DNA from: Xanthobacteraceae bacterium
Lineage (GTDB): Bacteria > Pseudomonadota > Alphaproteobacteria > Rhizobiales > Xanthobacteraceae
Reading direction: 5' to 3'
DNA length: 64,000 bases
NCBI GenBank assembly: GCA_029266425.1
Contig: JAQSWY010000034.1
Span: 1-64,000, forward strand
Shown: piece by piece, positions 32,720 to 41,960 of the stretch
Layout of the letters: every line of letters begins with the position of its first letter
Position numbering within the stretch: position 1 is the first letter of the stretch
Translations under genes and position numbers: made by a program
The notes under the pieces: model-generated
The model's input: the letters and a program-made list of their open reading frames with translations, nothing else
Told to the model about the DNA's origin: nothing
Databases searched by the model: none

Positions 32720-33794
32720 CCGGCTCTACCCTCGGCGTCATCGATCGCGCGTTGCGGAACTCGCGCGGCGAGGCGTCGAACATGTGCCGGAACTCGCGCG
32801 AGAAATGCGCGGCATCCGAGAAGCCGCAGTCGAAGGCGATCTGGGTGATGCTGCGCGGGCTGTTCTCCAGCAGCCAGCGGGCATAGTCGAGCCGCAGCCG
32901 CCGCTGGAAGGCCGCTGGCGAGGCCGACAGCGCCGCCGCGAAGGCCCGCTCCAATTGCCGTGGGCTGCATCCGACATAGCGGGCGATGGCGTCGATCGAG
33001 GGCGGATCGTCGAGCCGCTGCTCCATGAAGTGCACGGCCTGGTGCACCCGTGCATCGGCGATGCCGGCGAGATCGGCATAGAAATGCGCCTGCGGCAGCG
33101 AAGCCGGGCGCATGCCCTGCAGCATCATGTGCCGGACCGCCTGGTTGGCCTTGCCGCTCCCGCAGTGGCGGGTAACCAGGTAGAGACCGAGATCGATCGC
33201 GGCGGTCGACCCGGCACAGGAGAGCAGGTCGCCCTCGTCGACGAACAGCTTGTCCATCACCGGGGCGAGGTTCGGGAATTGCGACTGGAAGGCCTCCAGC
33301 ACGTTCCAGTGGATGCACACGGTACGCGTGCCGACGAGGCCCGCCTGGGCGATGGCGAAGGTGCCGGTGCAGATCCCGATCAGCCGCACCCGGTGCTCGA
33401 AGGCGCGGCGCATATAGTCGATGAGCGCCGGCGGATGGTGCTCATTCAGATAATCGTTACCCCCGCATATCGCGATGTAGTCGAAATTCGTCGGGTTCAG
33501 CAAAGGCTTGTTGCCGCTCGCGATCACCCCGCAGCTCGATTGCCGGTCGGCGCCGCCTAAGCTCATCACCGTCCAGGAGGCGTGGATCTGCCGGCTGCGG
33601 CCGCCATGGTCGGCGGCGAGGCGCAGCGCGTCGATCAGGCCGCCGAAGGCGGCGAGGGTGAACTGGTCGAGCAGCACGAAGCCGACGCGCAACGGCGATT
33701 GCCGGGCGGGCAGAGTCCCGGCGACGGAGGCGGCAGGCGTGCCACCAAGGGCGAGGTCCGTGCGTTCGACGAGGGTACGCTCCATGTCGTCCAT
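32712..33794 (-). CDS. GlxA-family transcriptional regulator (DJ-1-like sensor plus AraC HTH)
   Basis: A 360-residue regulator. The N-terminal half is a DJ-1/PfpI-like amidotransferase fold (LRVGFVLLDQFTLAAFGGLI, YIAICGGNDYLNE, IGICTGTFAIAQAGLVG with the elbow Cys). The C-terminal about 100 residues are an AraC DNA-binding domain with two helix-turn-helix units (IDAIARYVGCSPRQLERAFA and ITQIAFDCGFSDAAHFSREF). It belongs to the family that includes GbdR, CdhR and ArgR, which control amine and amino-acid catabolism. It is divergent from the polyamine-type transporter and the racemase gene. The ATG at 33794 lacks a clear ribosome site; an in-frame ATG at 33845 is possible. Confidence 0.85.
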   Translation of the reverse strand: MDDMERTLVERTDLALGGTPAASVAGTLPARQSPLRVGFVLLDQFTLAAFGGLIDALRLAADHGGRSRQIHASWTVMSLGGADRQSSCGVIASGNKPLLNPTNFDYIAICGGNDYLNEHHPPALIDYMRRAFEHRVRLIGICTGTFAIAQAGLVGTRTVCIHWNVLEAFQSQFPNLAPVMDKLFVDEGDLLSCAGSTAAIDLGLYLVTRHCGSGKANQAVRHMMLQGMRPASLPQAHFYADLAGIADARVHQAVHFMEQRLDDPPSIDAIARYVGCSPRQLERAFAAALSASPAAFQRRLRLDYARWLLENSPRSITQIAFDCGFSDAAHFSREFRHMFDASPREFRNARSMTPRVEPVR

Positions 33795-33878
33795 ATCAAA
33801 GTTTCTGGCCTGTTCCTGCAAGCCCGGCAGGCGACGCAACGTCATGATCACGGCGCCTGCACATGAGGGGAGAACAAC

Positions 33879-34919
33879 ATGGCACGCATCCACGGTCTGA
33901 TTACGGCTTCGGTGGTCGCGCTCGCGGCCGGTGTTGCACCCGCCTCCGCGCAGGAAGCGATCCATGTCGCCTGGTATGGCGGCAATTGGGGCGACGCCTT
34001 CAAGGCGTGCGTCGCCGATCCGTTCACCAAGGCGACCGGAGTGCCCGTGGTGCCGGAAGTCGGCACCTCCACGGTGACGCTCGCCAAGCTCCAGCAGCAG
34101 AAGGAGGCGCCGACCATCGATGTCGCCTGGATGGATGGCGGGGTGAGCGAGCTCGCCGCCACCGCCGGCGTCGTCGAGAATCTCGACCCTGCCGGCATTC
34201 CGAACCTGAAGAACGTGCTGCCGGAGGCGATCTACAAGAATGGCGGCACAACCTATGCCGTTGGAACAGGATATTACTCGCTCGGGCTCACCTACAACAC
34301 GAAGGACGTGAAGACCCCACCGACGTCCTGGAACGACCTCTGGAAGCCGGAATATGCCGACGCGGTGACGATCCCGTCGCCGTCCAATTCTTCCGGCGTG
34401 CCGTTCCTGTTCTTCCTGGCCAAGATCTGGAACGCCCCGGCCGGCGACTTCGCCCCGGTGTTCGCCAGGATCAAGCAGCTGAAGCCGGCGCTGTTCTTCG
34501 ATTCCTCGGGGGCCGCCAGCAACGCCTATCAGAGCGGTGAGGCGATCATCGGCGCGCATTTCAATGTCGGGGCCTTCGATCTTGCCGCCAAGGGCCTGCC
34601 GATCGGCTTCACGGTGCCGAAGGAAGGCGTGTGGGCGACCGATGCGCGCCTGCATCTCGTCAAGAACGCGCCGCGCAAGGCCTCGGCGCAGAAGTTCATC
34701 GACACCGCGCTGACCCCCGATGCCTCCAGGTGCCTCGCCGAGAAGCTCTATCTCGGACCGTCGGTTAAGGGCGTGAGCGTCGCGCCGGAAGCAGCGCGCA
34801 AGCTGCCCTGGGGCGAGAACGGCTCGGTCGCCAATCTCTTCCTGCTCGACTGGAACCAGGTGAACGCCAAGCGTGCCGAGCTGGTCGACACCTGGAACCG
34901 CGAAATCGCCCGCAAGTGA
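33879..34919 (+). CDS. ABC transporter binding protein, spermidine/putrescine type
   Basis: A 346-residue secreted binding protein with a signal peptide (cleavage near ASA|QEA, residue 24). HVAWYGGNWGDAFKACVADP, VPEVGTSTVTLAKLQQQKEA, DVAWMDGGVSELA and TPPTSWNDLWKPEYADAVTI are typical of PotD-like extracellular solute-binding proteins. The ATG follows GGGGAG. It is first in a four-gene transporter set and is followed by a racemase-family gene. The ligand may be a polyamine, a hydroxyproline or proline derivative, or another amino compound. It is inferred from position only. Confidence 0.88.
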   Translation: MARIHGLITASVVALAAGVAPASAQEAIHVAWYGGNWGDAFKACVADPFTKATGVPVVPEVGTSTVTLAKLQQQKEAPTIDVAWMDGGVSELAATAGVVENLDPAGIPNLKNVLPEAIYKNGGTTYAVGTGYYSLGLTYNTKDVKTPPTSWNDLWKPEYADAVTIPSPSNSSGVPFLFFLAKIWNAPAGDFAPVFARIKQLKPALFFDSSGAASNAYQSGEAIIGAHFNVGAFDLAAKGLPIGFTVPKEGVWATDARLHLVKNAPRKASAQKFIDTALTPDASRCLAEKLYLGPSVKGVSVAPEAARKLPWGENGSVANLFLLDWNQVNAKRAELVDTWNREIARK

Positions 34920-35989
34920 GCTCGTCCCTAAACGTGAGCGCGCTGCTGACCATAGATGCGGTCTCCAAGCGTTTCGCGGCGCATCACGCGCTGCGGGACG
35001 TGCGGCTCGAGGTCGGGGCAGGGGAGTTCATCGCCCTGCTCGGCCCGAGCGGCTGCGGCAAGACCACGCTGCTGCGGTGCATCGCCGGCTTCCTCACTCC
35101 GGAGGAAGGCCGCATCCTGATCGACGGCGAGGATGTGACAAACGCCCCGCCTTACCGGCGTCCGCTCAACACTGTGTTCCAGAGCTACGCGTTGTTCCCG
35201 CACATGAATGTGCTGGAGAATGTCAGCTATGGCCCGCGACGGCAGGGCGTCGCCAAGGACGAGGCGAAGCGCCGCTCGCTGGAGGCGCTCGGCCTGGTCG
35301 GCCTCGCCGATTTCGGGAACCGCCTGCCGCGCCAGCTCTCCGGCGGCCAGCAGCAACGCGTGGCGCTCGCCCGCGCCATCGTCAACCGGCCGAAGCTGCT
35401 GCTGCTCGACGAGCCCCTGAGTGCGCTCGATCTCAAGCTGCGCCGGCGCATGCAGATCGAGCTGAAACACATCCAGGAGAAGCTCGGCATCGCCTTCATC
35501 TTCGTCACCCACGACCAGGAAGAGGCGATGACGATGGCGAACCGCATCGTCGTCATGAATGCCGGGCAGATCGAGCAAACCGGCACTGCGGCGGAGATTT
35601 ACCGCGCCCCGCGCACCCGCTTCGTCGCCGAGTTCGTCGGCGAGGCCAATCTCATTGCCTCGACGCCGGCGACCTCCGGGCGCATACGGCTGGCGTTCAA
35701 TGGCGCCGAGCTCGCCGCGCCCGCCGGCGGTACCGTTTCCCGCGGTACCCTCGCCATGGTGCGGCCGGAGGATGTCGCGCTGCTTGAGGGGCCGCAGGAC
35801 GGCTTCGTGTCGGCACCCGGCATCATCGAGGATGTCGTCGCCATCGGCGGCACCACGACAGTGCATGTGCGGGCCGGCGACATCGCTCTGAAGGCGACCC
35901 GTCTCGGCCTGCCCGACACGGCGCTGCACACCGGCGCGAGCGTCACGGTCGGCTTCCGCCCGGCCTCCGTGCACCTGATCGCGGAGTAG
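34916..35989 (+). CDS. ABC transporter ATP-binding protein, PotA type
   Basis: A 357-residue ATPase with Walker A GPSGCGKTT, signature LSGGQQQRVALARA, Walker B LLLLDEPLSALD and VTHDQEEAMT, followed by a TOBE-type domain (AMVRPEDVALLEG). YRRPLNTVFQSYALFPHMNV marks it as a polyamine-type (PotA) subunit. The GTG start at 34916 overlaps the binding-protein stop as GTGA. A later GTG is possible but gives no overlap. Confidence 0.9.
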   Translation: MSSSLNVSALLTIDAVSKRFAAHHALRDVRLEVGAGEFIALLGPSGCGKTTLLRCIAGFLTPEEGRILIDGEDVTNAPPYRRPLNTVFQSYALFPHMNVLENVSYGPRRQGVAKDEAKRRSLEALGLVGLADFGNRLPRQLSGGQQQRVALARAIVNRPKLLLLDEPLSALDLKLRRRMQIELKHIQEKLGIAFIFVTHDQEEAMTMANRIVVMNAGQIEQTGTAAEIYRAPRTRFVAEFVGEANLIASTPATSGRIRLAFNGAELAAPAGGTVSRGTLAMVRPEDVALLEGPQDGFVSAPGIIEDVVAIGGTTTVHVRAGDIALKATRLGLPDTALHTGASVTVGFRPASVHLIAE

Positions 35990-35992
35990 GCG

Positions 35993-36829
35993 GTGACCGG
36001 CGCGCGCACAACGCTCCTCTTCCTGCTGTTCGCGCCGGTGGCGTTCTTCGCCGGCTTCTTCCTGGCGCCGATGGCGGTGGTGCTGTTCTCCAGCTTCACC
36101 GCGCCGGACGGCAGCCCGACGCTCGCCCATTACGCCCGCGTGCTGCTCGACCAGTATCATTGGGACGTGCTGTGGGTGACATTCCGCATCGCGCTCGTCA
36201 CCACCGCGCTGTGCATGCTGATCGGCTTTCCGCTCGCCTGGTACCTGGTGCGCATCGTCAAGTGGCGGGCGTGGCGGCGGGCCTGCGTCATCCTCATCAT
36301 CGTCCCGCTCTTCACCTCCAATATCGTCCGCTCCTTCGGCTGGATGGTGCTGCTTGGACGCACCGGGCTGGTGAATGATGGCCTCACCTCGCTCGGCATC
36401 CTCGAGCGGCCGATGCGCTTCCTTGGCACCGAGACCGGCATACTGATCGGCCTCGTCTACATATTGCTGCCCTTCGTGGTGCTCTCGGTCGGCAACGCGC
36501 TGGCCAAGATCGACACCGCCTATGAGCAGGCCTCCGCCGACCTCGGCGCCGGGCCGGCGCGCACCTTCTGGTTCGTCACCTTCCCTCTCTGCCTGCCCGG
36601 CGCGGTCTCCGGCGCCATCATGGTGTTCGCCCTGGCGGTCAGCGCCTACGTGACGCCGGCACTGCTGAGCGGCGGGCAGATCACCGTCTTCTCCATGCTG
36701 ATCTTCCAGCAGTACAGCTCGGTGTTCGATTTCCACTATGGCGCGGCGCTCAGTGTCACGCTTCTCGTGCTGACGCTCATCTTGGTCGGCATGGCCGGGC
36801 GGATCGGCGAGAAGGGGAGGCGGGCATGA
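35993..36829 (+). CDS. ABC transporter permease, PotB type
   Basis: A 278-residue permease with six membrane segments. The EAA loop reads YEQASADLGAGPARTFWFVT, followed by FPLCLPGAVSGAIMVF, typical of PotB. Start GTG at 35993, three bases after the PotA-type stop. Its last codons overlap the next permease by 4 bases (ATGA), giving translational coupling between the two channel subunits. Confidence 0.9.
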   Translation: MTGARTTLLFLLFAPVAFFAGFFLAPMAVVLFSSFTAPDGSPTLAHYARVLLDQYHWDVLWVTFRIALVTTALCMLIGFPLAWYLVRIVKWRAWRRACVILIIVPLFTSNIVRSFGWMVLLGRTGLVNDGLTSLGILERPMRFLGTETGILIGLVYILLPFVVLSVGNALAKIDTAYEQASADLGAGPARTFWFVTFPLCLPGAVSGAIMVFALAVSAYVTPALLSGGQITVFSMLIFQQYSSVFDFHYGAALSVTLLVLTLILVGMAGRIGEKGRRA

Positions 36830-37620
36830 TCGCGCGCCTCATCGTCCGCCTCGTCGCGCTGCTGGCGCTCGCCTATCTGGTGCTGCCGCTCGTCGTCATC
36901 GTCGGCGCCTCGCTGACCACGACGAGCTACCTCGCCTTCCCGCCGGAGAGCCTGACGCTGCACTGGTATCGCGTGATGCTGGACGACCCGTCCTACGTCG
37001 CCGCCTTCACCACCTCGACGCTGCTGGCACTGGCGGCCACCGCGGTCGGCATCGTGCTGGCGGTGCCGGCGAGCCTCGCCATCGCCCGCTTCGAGTTTCC
37101 CGGACGCGCCGCGCTCTCGGCAATGCTGCTCTCGCCCCTGGTGCTGCCTTACGTCGTGCTCGGTGCGGCACTGCTGCAATACGGCGCGGCGATCGGGCTG
37201 GTGCGTTCGTTTGCGGCGCTGCTGGTCGGGCACGTCATCATCGTCATGCCCTTCGTGCTGCGCTCCATCCTGCCGCTGCTGACCCCGGAGCAGCGGGCGC
37301 TGGAGGAGGCCTCCGCCGATCTCGGCGCGCGGCCGGTGACGACCTTCTTCCTCGTCGTTCTGCCGCAGATCCGCTCAGGCATCGTTGCCGGCGGGCTGCT
37401 CGCCTTCATCTCCTCCTGGATCAATGTCGAGTTGTCGATTTTCAACACGACATCGGAGTTGAACACCATTCCCGTGAAGATGTTCAACTACGTCCAATAC
37501 ACGATCGACCCGACGATCGCGGCAGTATCCGCAATAACCATTGTCGTCGCCGCTATCACCATCATCCTCATCGACCTTCTGATCGGCCTCGACATGCTGT
37601 CGGAGCCGCGTCAGCCTTAA
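36826..37620 (+). CDS. ABC transporter permease, PotC type
   Basis: A 264-residue permease with six segments. EEASADLGARPVTTFFLVVLP forms the EAA loop, and FISSWINVELSIFNTT with the following TIPVKMFNYVQYTIDP matches PotC-like subunits. The gene ends 15 bases before the proline-racemase-family gene, so import and that enzyme are made together. Confidence 0.9.
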   Translation: MIARLIVRLVALLALAYLVLPLVVIVGASLTTTSYLAFPPESLTLHWYRVMLDDPSYVAAFTTSTLLALAATAVGIVLAVPASLAIARFEFPGRAALSAMLLSPLVLPYVVLGAALLQYGAAIGLVRSFAALLVGHVIIVMPFVLRSILPLLTPEQRALEEASADLGARPVTTFFLVVLPQIRSGIVAGGLLAFISSWINVELSIFNTTSELNTIPVKMFNYVQYTIDPTIAAVSAITIVVAAITIILIDLLIGLDMLSEPRQP

Positions 37621-37635
37621 CCTACGGAGCCTTCC

Positions 37636-38652
37636 ATGATGCGCAAGCAGGATATATTCGACGTCATCTACACGCATACGGAGGGCGAGCCGCTCTGCAT
37701 CATCCATAGCGGCATCCCCTATCCTGCCGGCTCCACCATCCTGGAGAAGCGTGCCTTCCTCGAAGCGAACTATGACTGGGTGCGCCAGGCGCTGATGCGC
37801 GAGCCGCGCGGCCACAAGGACATGTTCGGGGTGTTCCTCACCCCGCCGTCCTCGCCGGACTACGATGCCGGCCTCATCTATATCGACGGCACGCAGTATT
37901 CGCACATGTGCGGGCACGGCACGATCGCCGTCGCCATGGCGATGGTGGCGCTCGGCATGGTGCCGCGCAATCCGGACGGCGTGACCACGATCCGATTCGA
38001 GACCACGGCCGGTCTGGTGCTGGCCGAGGTGGGCTCCGACGGCGATGAGGTGCTGTGGACCCGCTTCGAGAATGTGCCGGCCTATGTGGCGGCGCAGGAC
38101 GTGCCGTTCGAGCTGCCGGGCATCGGCCCGCTCAAGGCCGACATCGTGTGGGGCGGCAATTATTTCGGCATCATCGATCTGCGCGGCACCTCGCTGCGCA
38201 TCTCGCCGGAGAACGGTTCGGTGCTGTCGCGCTACGGCGTGATGGCCCGCGAGCAGATCCGCCAGCGCGTCAATATCCAGCACCCGACGGCCGGGCACAT
38301 CAACAATTTCAACTTCGTCACCTTCTGGCACGAGCCGACGATCGAGGGCGCCTTCTACAAGAACGTCCACGTCTTCAGCGCCGGCCAGCTCGACCGCTCG
38401 CCGGGCGGCACCGGCACCAGCGCAATGATGGCGATGTTCGAGGCGCGCGGGCAGCTTGGCTTGAACCAGCCGATCCGCTCCGAGGGCCTGCTCGGCACCG
38501 GCACCTTCGAGGGCTGCCTGATCGGCGAAGCCAAGCTCAACAGCGTGCGCGCGGTGCGCCCCACGGTGAAGGGCAAGGCCGGTCTGCTCGGCACCGCGCG
38601 CTGGGTGATCGACCGCAACGATCCGGTGGGTGCAGGATTTCTCGTGGCGTAG
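37636..38652 (+). CDS. Proline racemase family enzyme with Cys/Gly active-site pair
   Basis: A 338-residue member of the proline racemase fold; family members act as proline racemase, 4-hydroxyproline epimerase or trans-3-hydroxy-L-proline dehydratase. The first catalytic residue is present as C92 in SHMCGHGTIAVA. The second site, usually Cys (racemase/epimerase) or Thr (dehydratase) in DRSPxGTG, is Gly (G257 in QLDRSPGGTGTSAM). The gene follows a PotABCD-type importer and is opposed to a GlxA-type regulator, as expected for a catabolic module. It could be a dehydratase-like or altered-activity enzyme, or inactive. The family call is firm; the reaction is not. Confidence 0.82.
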   Translation: MMRKQDIFDVIYTHTEGEPLCIIHSGIPYPAGSTILEKRAFLEANYDWVRQALMREPRGHKDMFGVFLTPPSSPDYDAGLIYIDGTQYSHMCGHGTIAVAMAMVALGMVPRNPDGVTTIRFETTAGLVLAEVGSDGDEVLWTRFENVPAYVAAQDVPFELPGIGPLKADIVWGGNYFGIIDLRGTSLRISPENGSVLSRYGVMAREQIRQRVNIQHPTAGHINNFNFVTFWHEPTIEGAFYKNVHVFSAGQLDRSPGGTGTSAMMAMFEARGQLGLNQPIRSEGLLGTGTFEGCLIGEAKLNSVRAVRPTVKGKAGLLGTARWVIDRNDPVGAGFLVA

Positions 38653-38746
38653 ACCTGCACCACGCGTCGTGCCGTTCGCAAGGCGACGCGAAAGGTAGGG
38701 CGGCCGGGTCGCCGAACCGGCCAGCCTGGCCTATCCTCACCGGACC

Positions 38747-40012
38747 ATGGCACAGAGAGCCGGAAGCGCTGATCTTCCTCTGCATGGCGGCCGCGTGCCG
38801 CCATGGCTGGCGGAGCGCATGACGCGGCTCAGCGCGGTGATCTGCGAGGCCATCGTCCAGCACTACGGCCGCGACGAGCTGCTGCGACGGCTCTCCCATC
38901 CCTTCTGGTTCCAGTCCTTCGGGGCGGTCATGGGGATGGACTGGCACTCCTCCGGCATCACCACCAGCGTCATCGGCGCGCTGAAGCGCGGATTGACGCC
39001 GCTCTCCGGCGAGCTCGGGCTTCATGTCTGCGGCGGGCGCGGCAAGCATTCGCGCAAGACGCCGCAGGAGCTGGAGACGATCGGCGCACGCGTCGGTTTC
39101 GACGGCGCGGCGCTCGCCCAATCGAGCCGGCTCGTCGCCAAGGTCGACAGCGCCGCGGTGCAGGACGGCTTCGATCTCTATCTGCACGGCTTCATCGTCA
39201 CGGACGATAGCAAGTGGGTGATCGTCCAGCAGGGCATGAGCGACGCGCGCCGGCAGGCCCGGCGCTATCACTGGCTCTCCGAGGGGCTGAGCAGCTTCCT
39301 CGATGATCCGCACGCCGCGATCGAGGGGGAGGGGGCGGGGCAGATCGTCAATCTCGCGGACAGGCGGGCGGAGAAATCGCGCCATGCGCAGCTGGAACTC
39401 CTCGCCGCGCTCGGCCCGGACCGCATCGCGCGGGAATATGCGGCGCTCGCCAAGGTGCCGGAGCCGGAATCCGAAGCCGTGCCCGAGCCGGAGGCCGAGC
39501 AACTCGTGCTGCCGCATCTGGTGATGCCCGAACATCATGAGGTGCGGGCCGAGGACGTGGTGCAGCGGCGCCTGCAGGCGGCGCTCGCCGCCGCCGCCGA
39601 TCGCGGCCCGAAGGATTTCGCCGACCTCCTGCTGGTCCCGGGTGTCGGCGCCCGCACGGTCGAGGCGCTGGCGCTGGTCGCCGAAGTAGTCCACGGCACG
39701 CCCTGCCGCTTCACCGATCCGGCGCGCTTTTCATTCGCCCATGGCGGCAAGGACCGGCATCCGTTCCCGGTGCCGATCCGGGTCTATGACCAGACCATCG
39801 AGGTGATGAAGTCGGCGATCGCCAAGGCCAAGCTTGGCGAGTCCGAGGAGCTGGCGGCGATCCGGCGGCTCGACGACCAGACCCGCCGGCTGGAGCGCGC
39901 CGCTGGCGGCCGCAGCTGGGACGAGGTCGTCGCCGACGAGATGCGCATGTCGCCAGACTATGGCGGACGCAGCGTGTTCGGCTGGGAGGCAACGACCCAC
40001 CGTTCAAGCTGA
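38747..40012 (+). CDS. DUF763 domain protein
   Basis: A 421-residue protein of the DUF763 family, known from archaea and scattered bacteria, without assigned chemistry. ADLPLHGGRVPPWLAERM, SHPFWFQSFGAVMGMDWHSS, LHVCGGRGKHSRKTPQEL and QDGFDLYLHGFIVTDDSKW are family blocks. LLVPGVGARTVEALALVAEV looks like a helix-hairpin-helix DNA-binding motif, and PARFSFAHGGKDRHPFPVPI follows. It is soluble. A nucleic-acid role is possible because of the helix-hairpin-helix-like piece (inference). It is followed 21 bases later by the DUF3182 gene, suggesting one transcript. Confidence 0.75.
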   Translation: MAQRAGSADLPLHGGRVPPWLAERMTRLSAVICEAIVQHYGRDELLRRLSHPFWFQSFGAVMGMDWHSSGITTSVIGALKRGLTPLSGELGLHVCGGRGKHSRKTPQELETIGARVGFDGAALAQSSRLVAKVDSAAVQDGFDLYLHGFIVTDDSKWVIVQQGMSDARRQARRYHWLSEGLSSFLDDPHAAIEGEGAGQIVNLADRRAEKSRHAQLELLAALGPDRIAREYAALAKVPEPESEAVPEPEAEQLVLPHLVMPEHHEVRAEDVVQRRLQAALAAAADRGPKDFADLLLVPGVGARTVEALALVAEVVHGTPCRFTDPARFSFAHGGKDRHPFPVPIRVYDQTIEVMKSAIAKAKLGESEELAAIRRLDDQTRRLERAAGGRSWDEVVADEMRMSPDYGGRSVFGWEATTHRSS

Positions 40013-40033
40013 AGGCATCGCACTCCGGAACCC

Positions 40034-41230
40034 ATGAGCCCTCCGCTCGTTGCCGTTGAGGTTGAAGCACGGCGAGGGGCCTTCATGCAGCAGGTTTCGC
40101 TCACTGAGGAGCGCGCCGGACACGGCGTGACAGGGCGGCCCGTGGTCTTCCTGCCGGCGGACGACAGCGCCGCAGACCATAGGCGGCTGACGGCGAAGGA
40201 ATTGGCGCGCCGCATCGCTCGACTGACATCGAGCGAATTCCTGGGTAACCACAGCGAGCACGCTCCGGACGAGCGTCCGCTTTATTTCGTGCCGGATGCG
40301 ACGCTCGATACGGCGCGGGCGGAACGCCTCCGTATCGCAGGGCCACGCGACCTGTTCGGCGGGGTCGTTCGTTTTCCCTTCATGGCCACCAAGGCGATAT
40401 CGCACGGGCTGGTCTCGCCCGAGGCGGCACGCGTCGAAGGCTGGCAGCCGGCTTTCACCGATGCGGTGCGCGAGGCGACGCTCAACGGATTCACCGCTTT
40501 CTCGATCGCCGATGCCAAGGCAGCGACGGCGCTGCTGCTGGCAAGCGGTCCTGTCCGGCTGAAGGCGCCGGCCGCTGACGGCGGCGTGGGACAGAGCGTC
40601 ATTGCCGATGTGCGCGAGCTTGACCAGGCACTCGCGGCTGCCGACGAGGCCGATCTGAGCACGCACGGCCTCGTCGTTGAGGAGGATCTCGCCGACGTCA
40701 CCACCTTCAGTGTCGGCGAGGTGAGGATCGGCGAGAGCGTCGCCGCCTATTGCGGCACGCAGCGCACGACCCTCGCCAATGACCGCTCGATCGCCTATGG
40801 CGGCTCGCGCCTGTTCGTGGTGCGCGGCGGCTTTGCCGAACTCGCCGGCACCCGGCTGGCGCCGCTCGCCCTCCAGGCGGCTTCCCTCGCGCATCTTTAT
40901 GACGCCGCCGCCGACGCGCATCTGCCGGGCCTGATCGCGTCCCGGCGCAATTACGACGTGGCCGCCGGCACGGACGGCCGGGGCATGCTGCGCGTCGGGG
41001 TGCTGGAGCAGTCCTGGCGCCTCGGTGGCGCGAGCGGCGCCGAGATCGCCGCGCTGGAGGCCTTCGAGGCCGATCCGGGACTGGTCGCGGTCGATGCCTG
41101 CTGCATCGAGGTCTATGGCCACCATCCGCGCATCCCCGAGGAGGCGATCGTCTATTTCGAGGGGAGTGATCCCGAGGTCGGCCCGCTCACCAAATATGCG
41201 CTGATCGAGGCCCGCTACCATGCATTGTGA
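40034..41230 (+). CDS. DUF3182 family protein, ATP-grasp-like
   Basis: A 398-residue protein matching the DUF3182 family. Residues about 175-210 (GPVRLKAPAADGGVGQSVIA) resemble the ATP-grasp glycine-rich loop, where a conserved Lys and GG-GV hold ATP, and LVVEEDLADVTTFSVGEVRI could be the next strand. This points to an ATP-dependent carboxylate ligase, but the fit is inferred by eye. The start could be the ATG at 40034 or the one at 40085. It overlaps the downstream hydrolase by 11 bases, so the two products are probably functionally linked. No characterised function is known to me. Confidence 0.65.
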   Translation: MSPPLVAVEVEARRGAFMQQVSLTEERAGHGVTGRPVVFLPADDSAADHRRLTAKELARRIARLTSSEFLGNHSEHAPDERPLYFVPDATLDTARAERLRIAGPRDLFGGVVRFPFMATKAISHGLVSPEAARVEGWQPAFTDAVREATLNGFTAFSIADAKAATALLLASGPVRLKAPAADGGVGQSVIADVRELDQALAAADEADLSTHGLVVEEDLADVTTFSVGEVRIGESVAAYCGTQRTTLANDRSIAYGGSRLFVVRGGFAELAGTRLAPLALQAASLAHLYDAAADAHLPGLIASRRNYDVAAGTDGRGMLRVGVLEQSWRLGGASGAEIAALEAFEADPGLVAVDACCIEVYGHHPRIPEEAIVYFEGSDPEVGPLTKYALIEARYHAL

Positions 41231-41948
41231 CGCCGTCTGCATTCCCGTCGACGGCACCCATGTCGACGGTACGTTCGCCGTGCCGCGCACCGGGGTGCCG
41301 GGCATATTGTTCCTGCATGGCTGGACCGGCAGCCAGGCCGGCGACCTGAAGCGTGCATCGAAGATCGCGACGCTCGGCTGCGTGTGCCTCACCTTCGACC
41401 TGCGCGGTCACGCGGCGACCGAGGCGATGCGCATGAACGTGACGCCGCGCGAGAATCTGCACGACGCGGTCGCCGCCTATGACGCGCTCGTCGACCATCC
41501 CATGGTCGACAAATCCGCCATCGCGGTGGTGGGCAGCAGTTACGGCGCCTATCTCGGCACCATATTGTCGACCTTCCGGCCGGTGCGCTGGATGTCGTTG
41601 CGAGTCCCGGCGCTCTATCGCGATACGCATTGGAGCCTTGCCAAGGGCCAGCTCGACCGCATTGACCTCACCAGCTACCGCAATGAGAAGGTCGATCCCG
41701 AGAACAATCGCGCCCTGCGTGCCTGCGCCCGATTCGAGGGCGACGTGCTGATGATCGAATCCGAGCATGACGATCTGGTGCCGCATTCCACCATCGCCAA
41801 CTACATGACGGCGTTCCGCCACGCGCGCTCGATGACCTATCGCGTCATCGCGGACGCCGATCACGCCCTGTCGGAGGTTCCCAGTCGCCAGGCCTATACG
41901 GCCCTGCTGGTCGACTGGATCCGCGAAATGGTGCTCGGCGCCCGGTAG
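41220..41948 (+). CDS. Alpha/beta hydrolase
   Basis: A 242-residue serine hydrolase. GILFLHGWTGSQAGDLKRAS carries the oxyanion HG motif, VVGSSYGAYLG the nucleophile elbow (Ser in GSSYG), SEHDDLVP the acid and DADHALSEV the catalytic His. The fold resembles dienelactone hydrolases and acyl-peptide esterases. Start at 41220 lies inside the DUF3182 reading frame. A peptide, ester or amide made by the preceding putative ligase would be a natural substrate, but that is speculation. Confidence 0.8.
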   Translation: MHCDAVCIPVDGTHVDGTFAVPRTGVPGILFLHGWTGSQAGDLKRASKIATLGCVCLTFDLRGHAATEAMRMNVTPRENLHDAVAAYDALVDHPMVDKSAIAVVGSSYGAYLGTILSTFRPVRWMSLRVPALYRDTHWSLAKGQLDRIDLTSYRNEKVDPENNRALRACARFEGDVLMIESEHDDLVPHSTIANYMTAFRHARSMTYRVIADADHALSEVPSRQAYTALLVDWIREMVLGAR

Positions 41949-41960
41949 GGATCTGCCCGG

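Noticed and set aside
38055-38822. Plus-strand 255-codon frame over the racemase gene
   Set aside because: Out of frame with the recognised proline racemase family protein and without conserved motifs.
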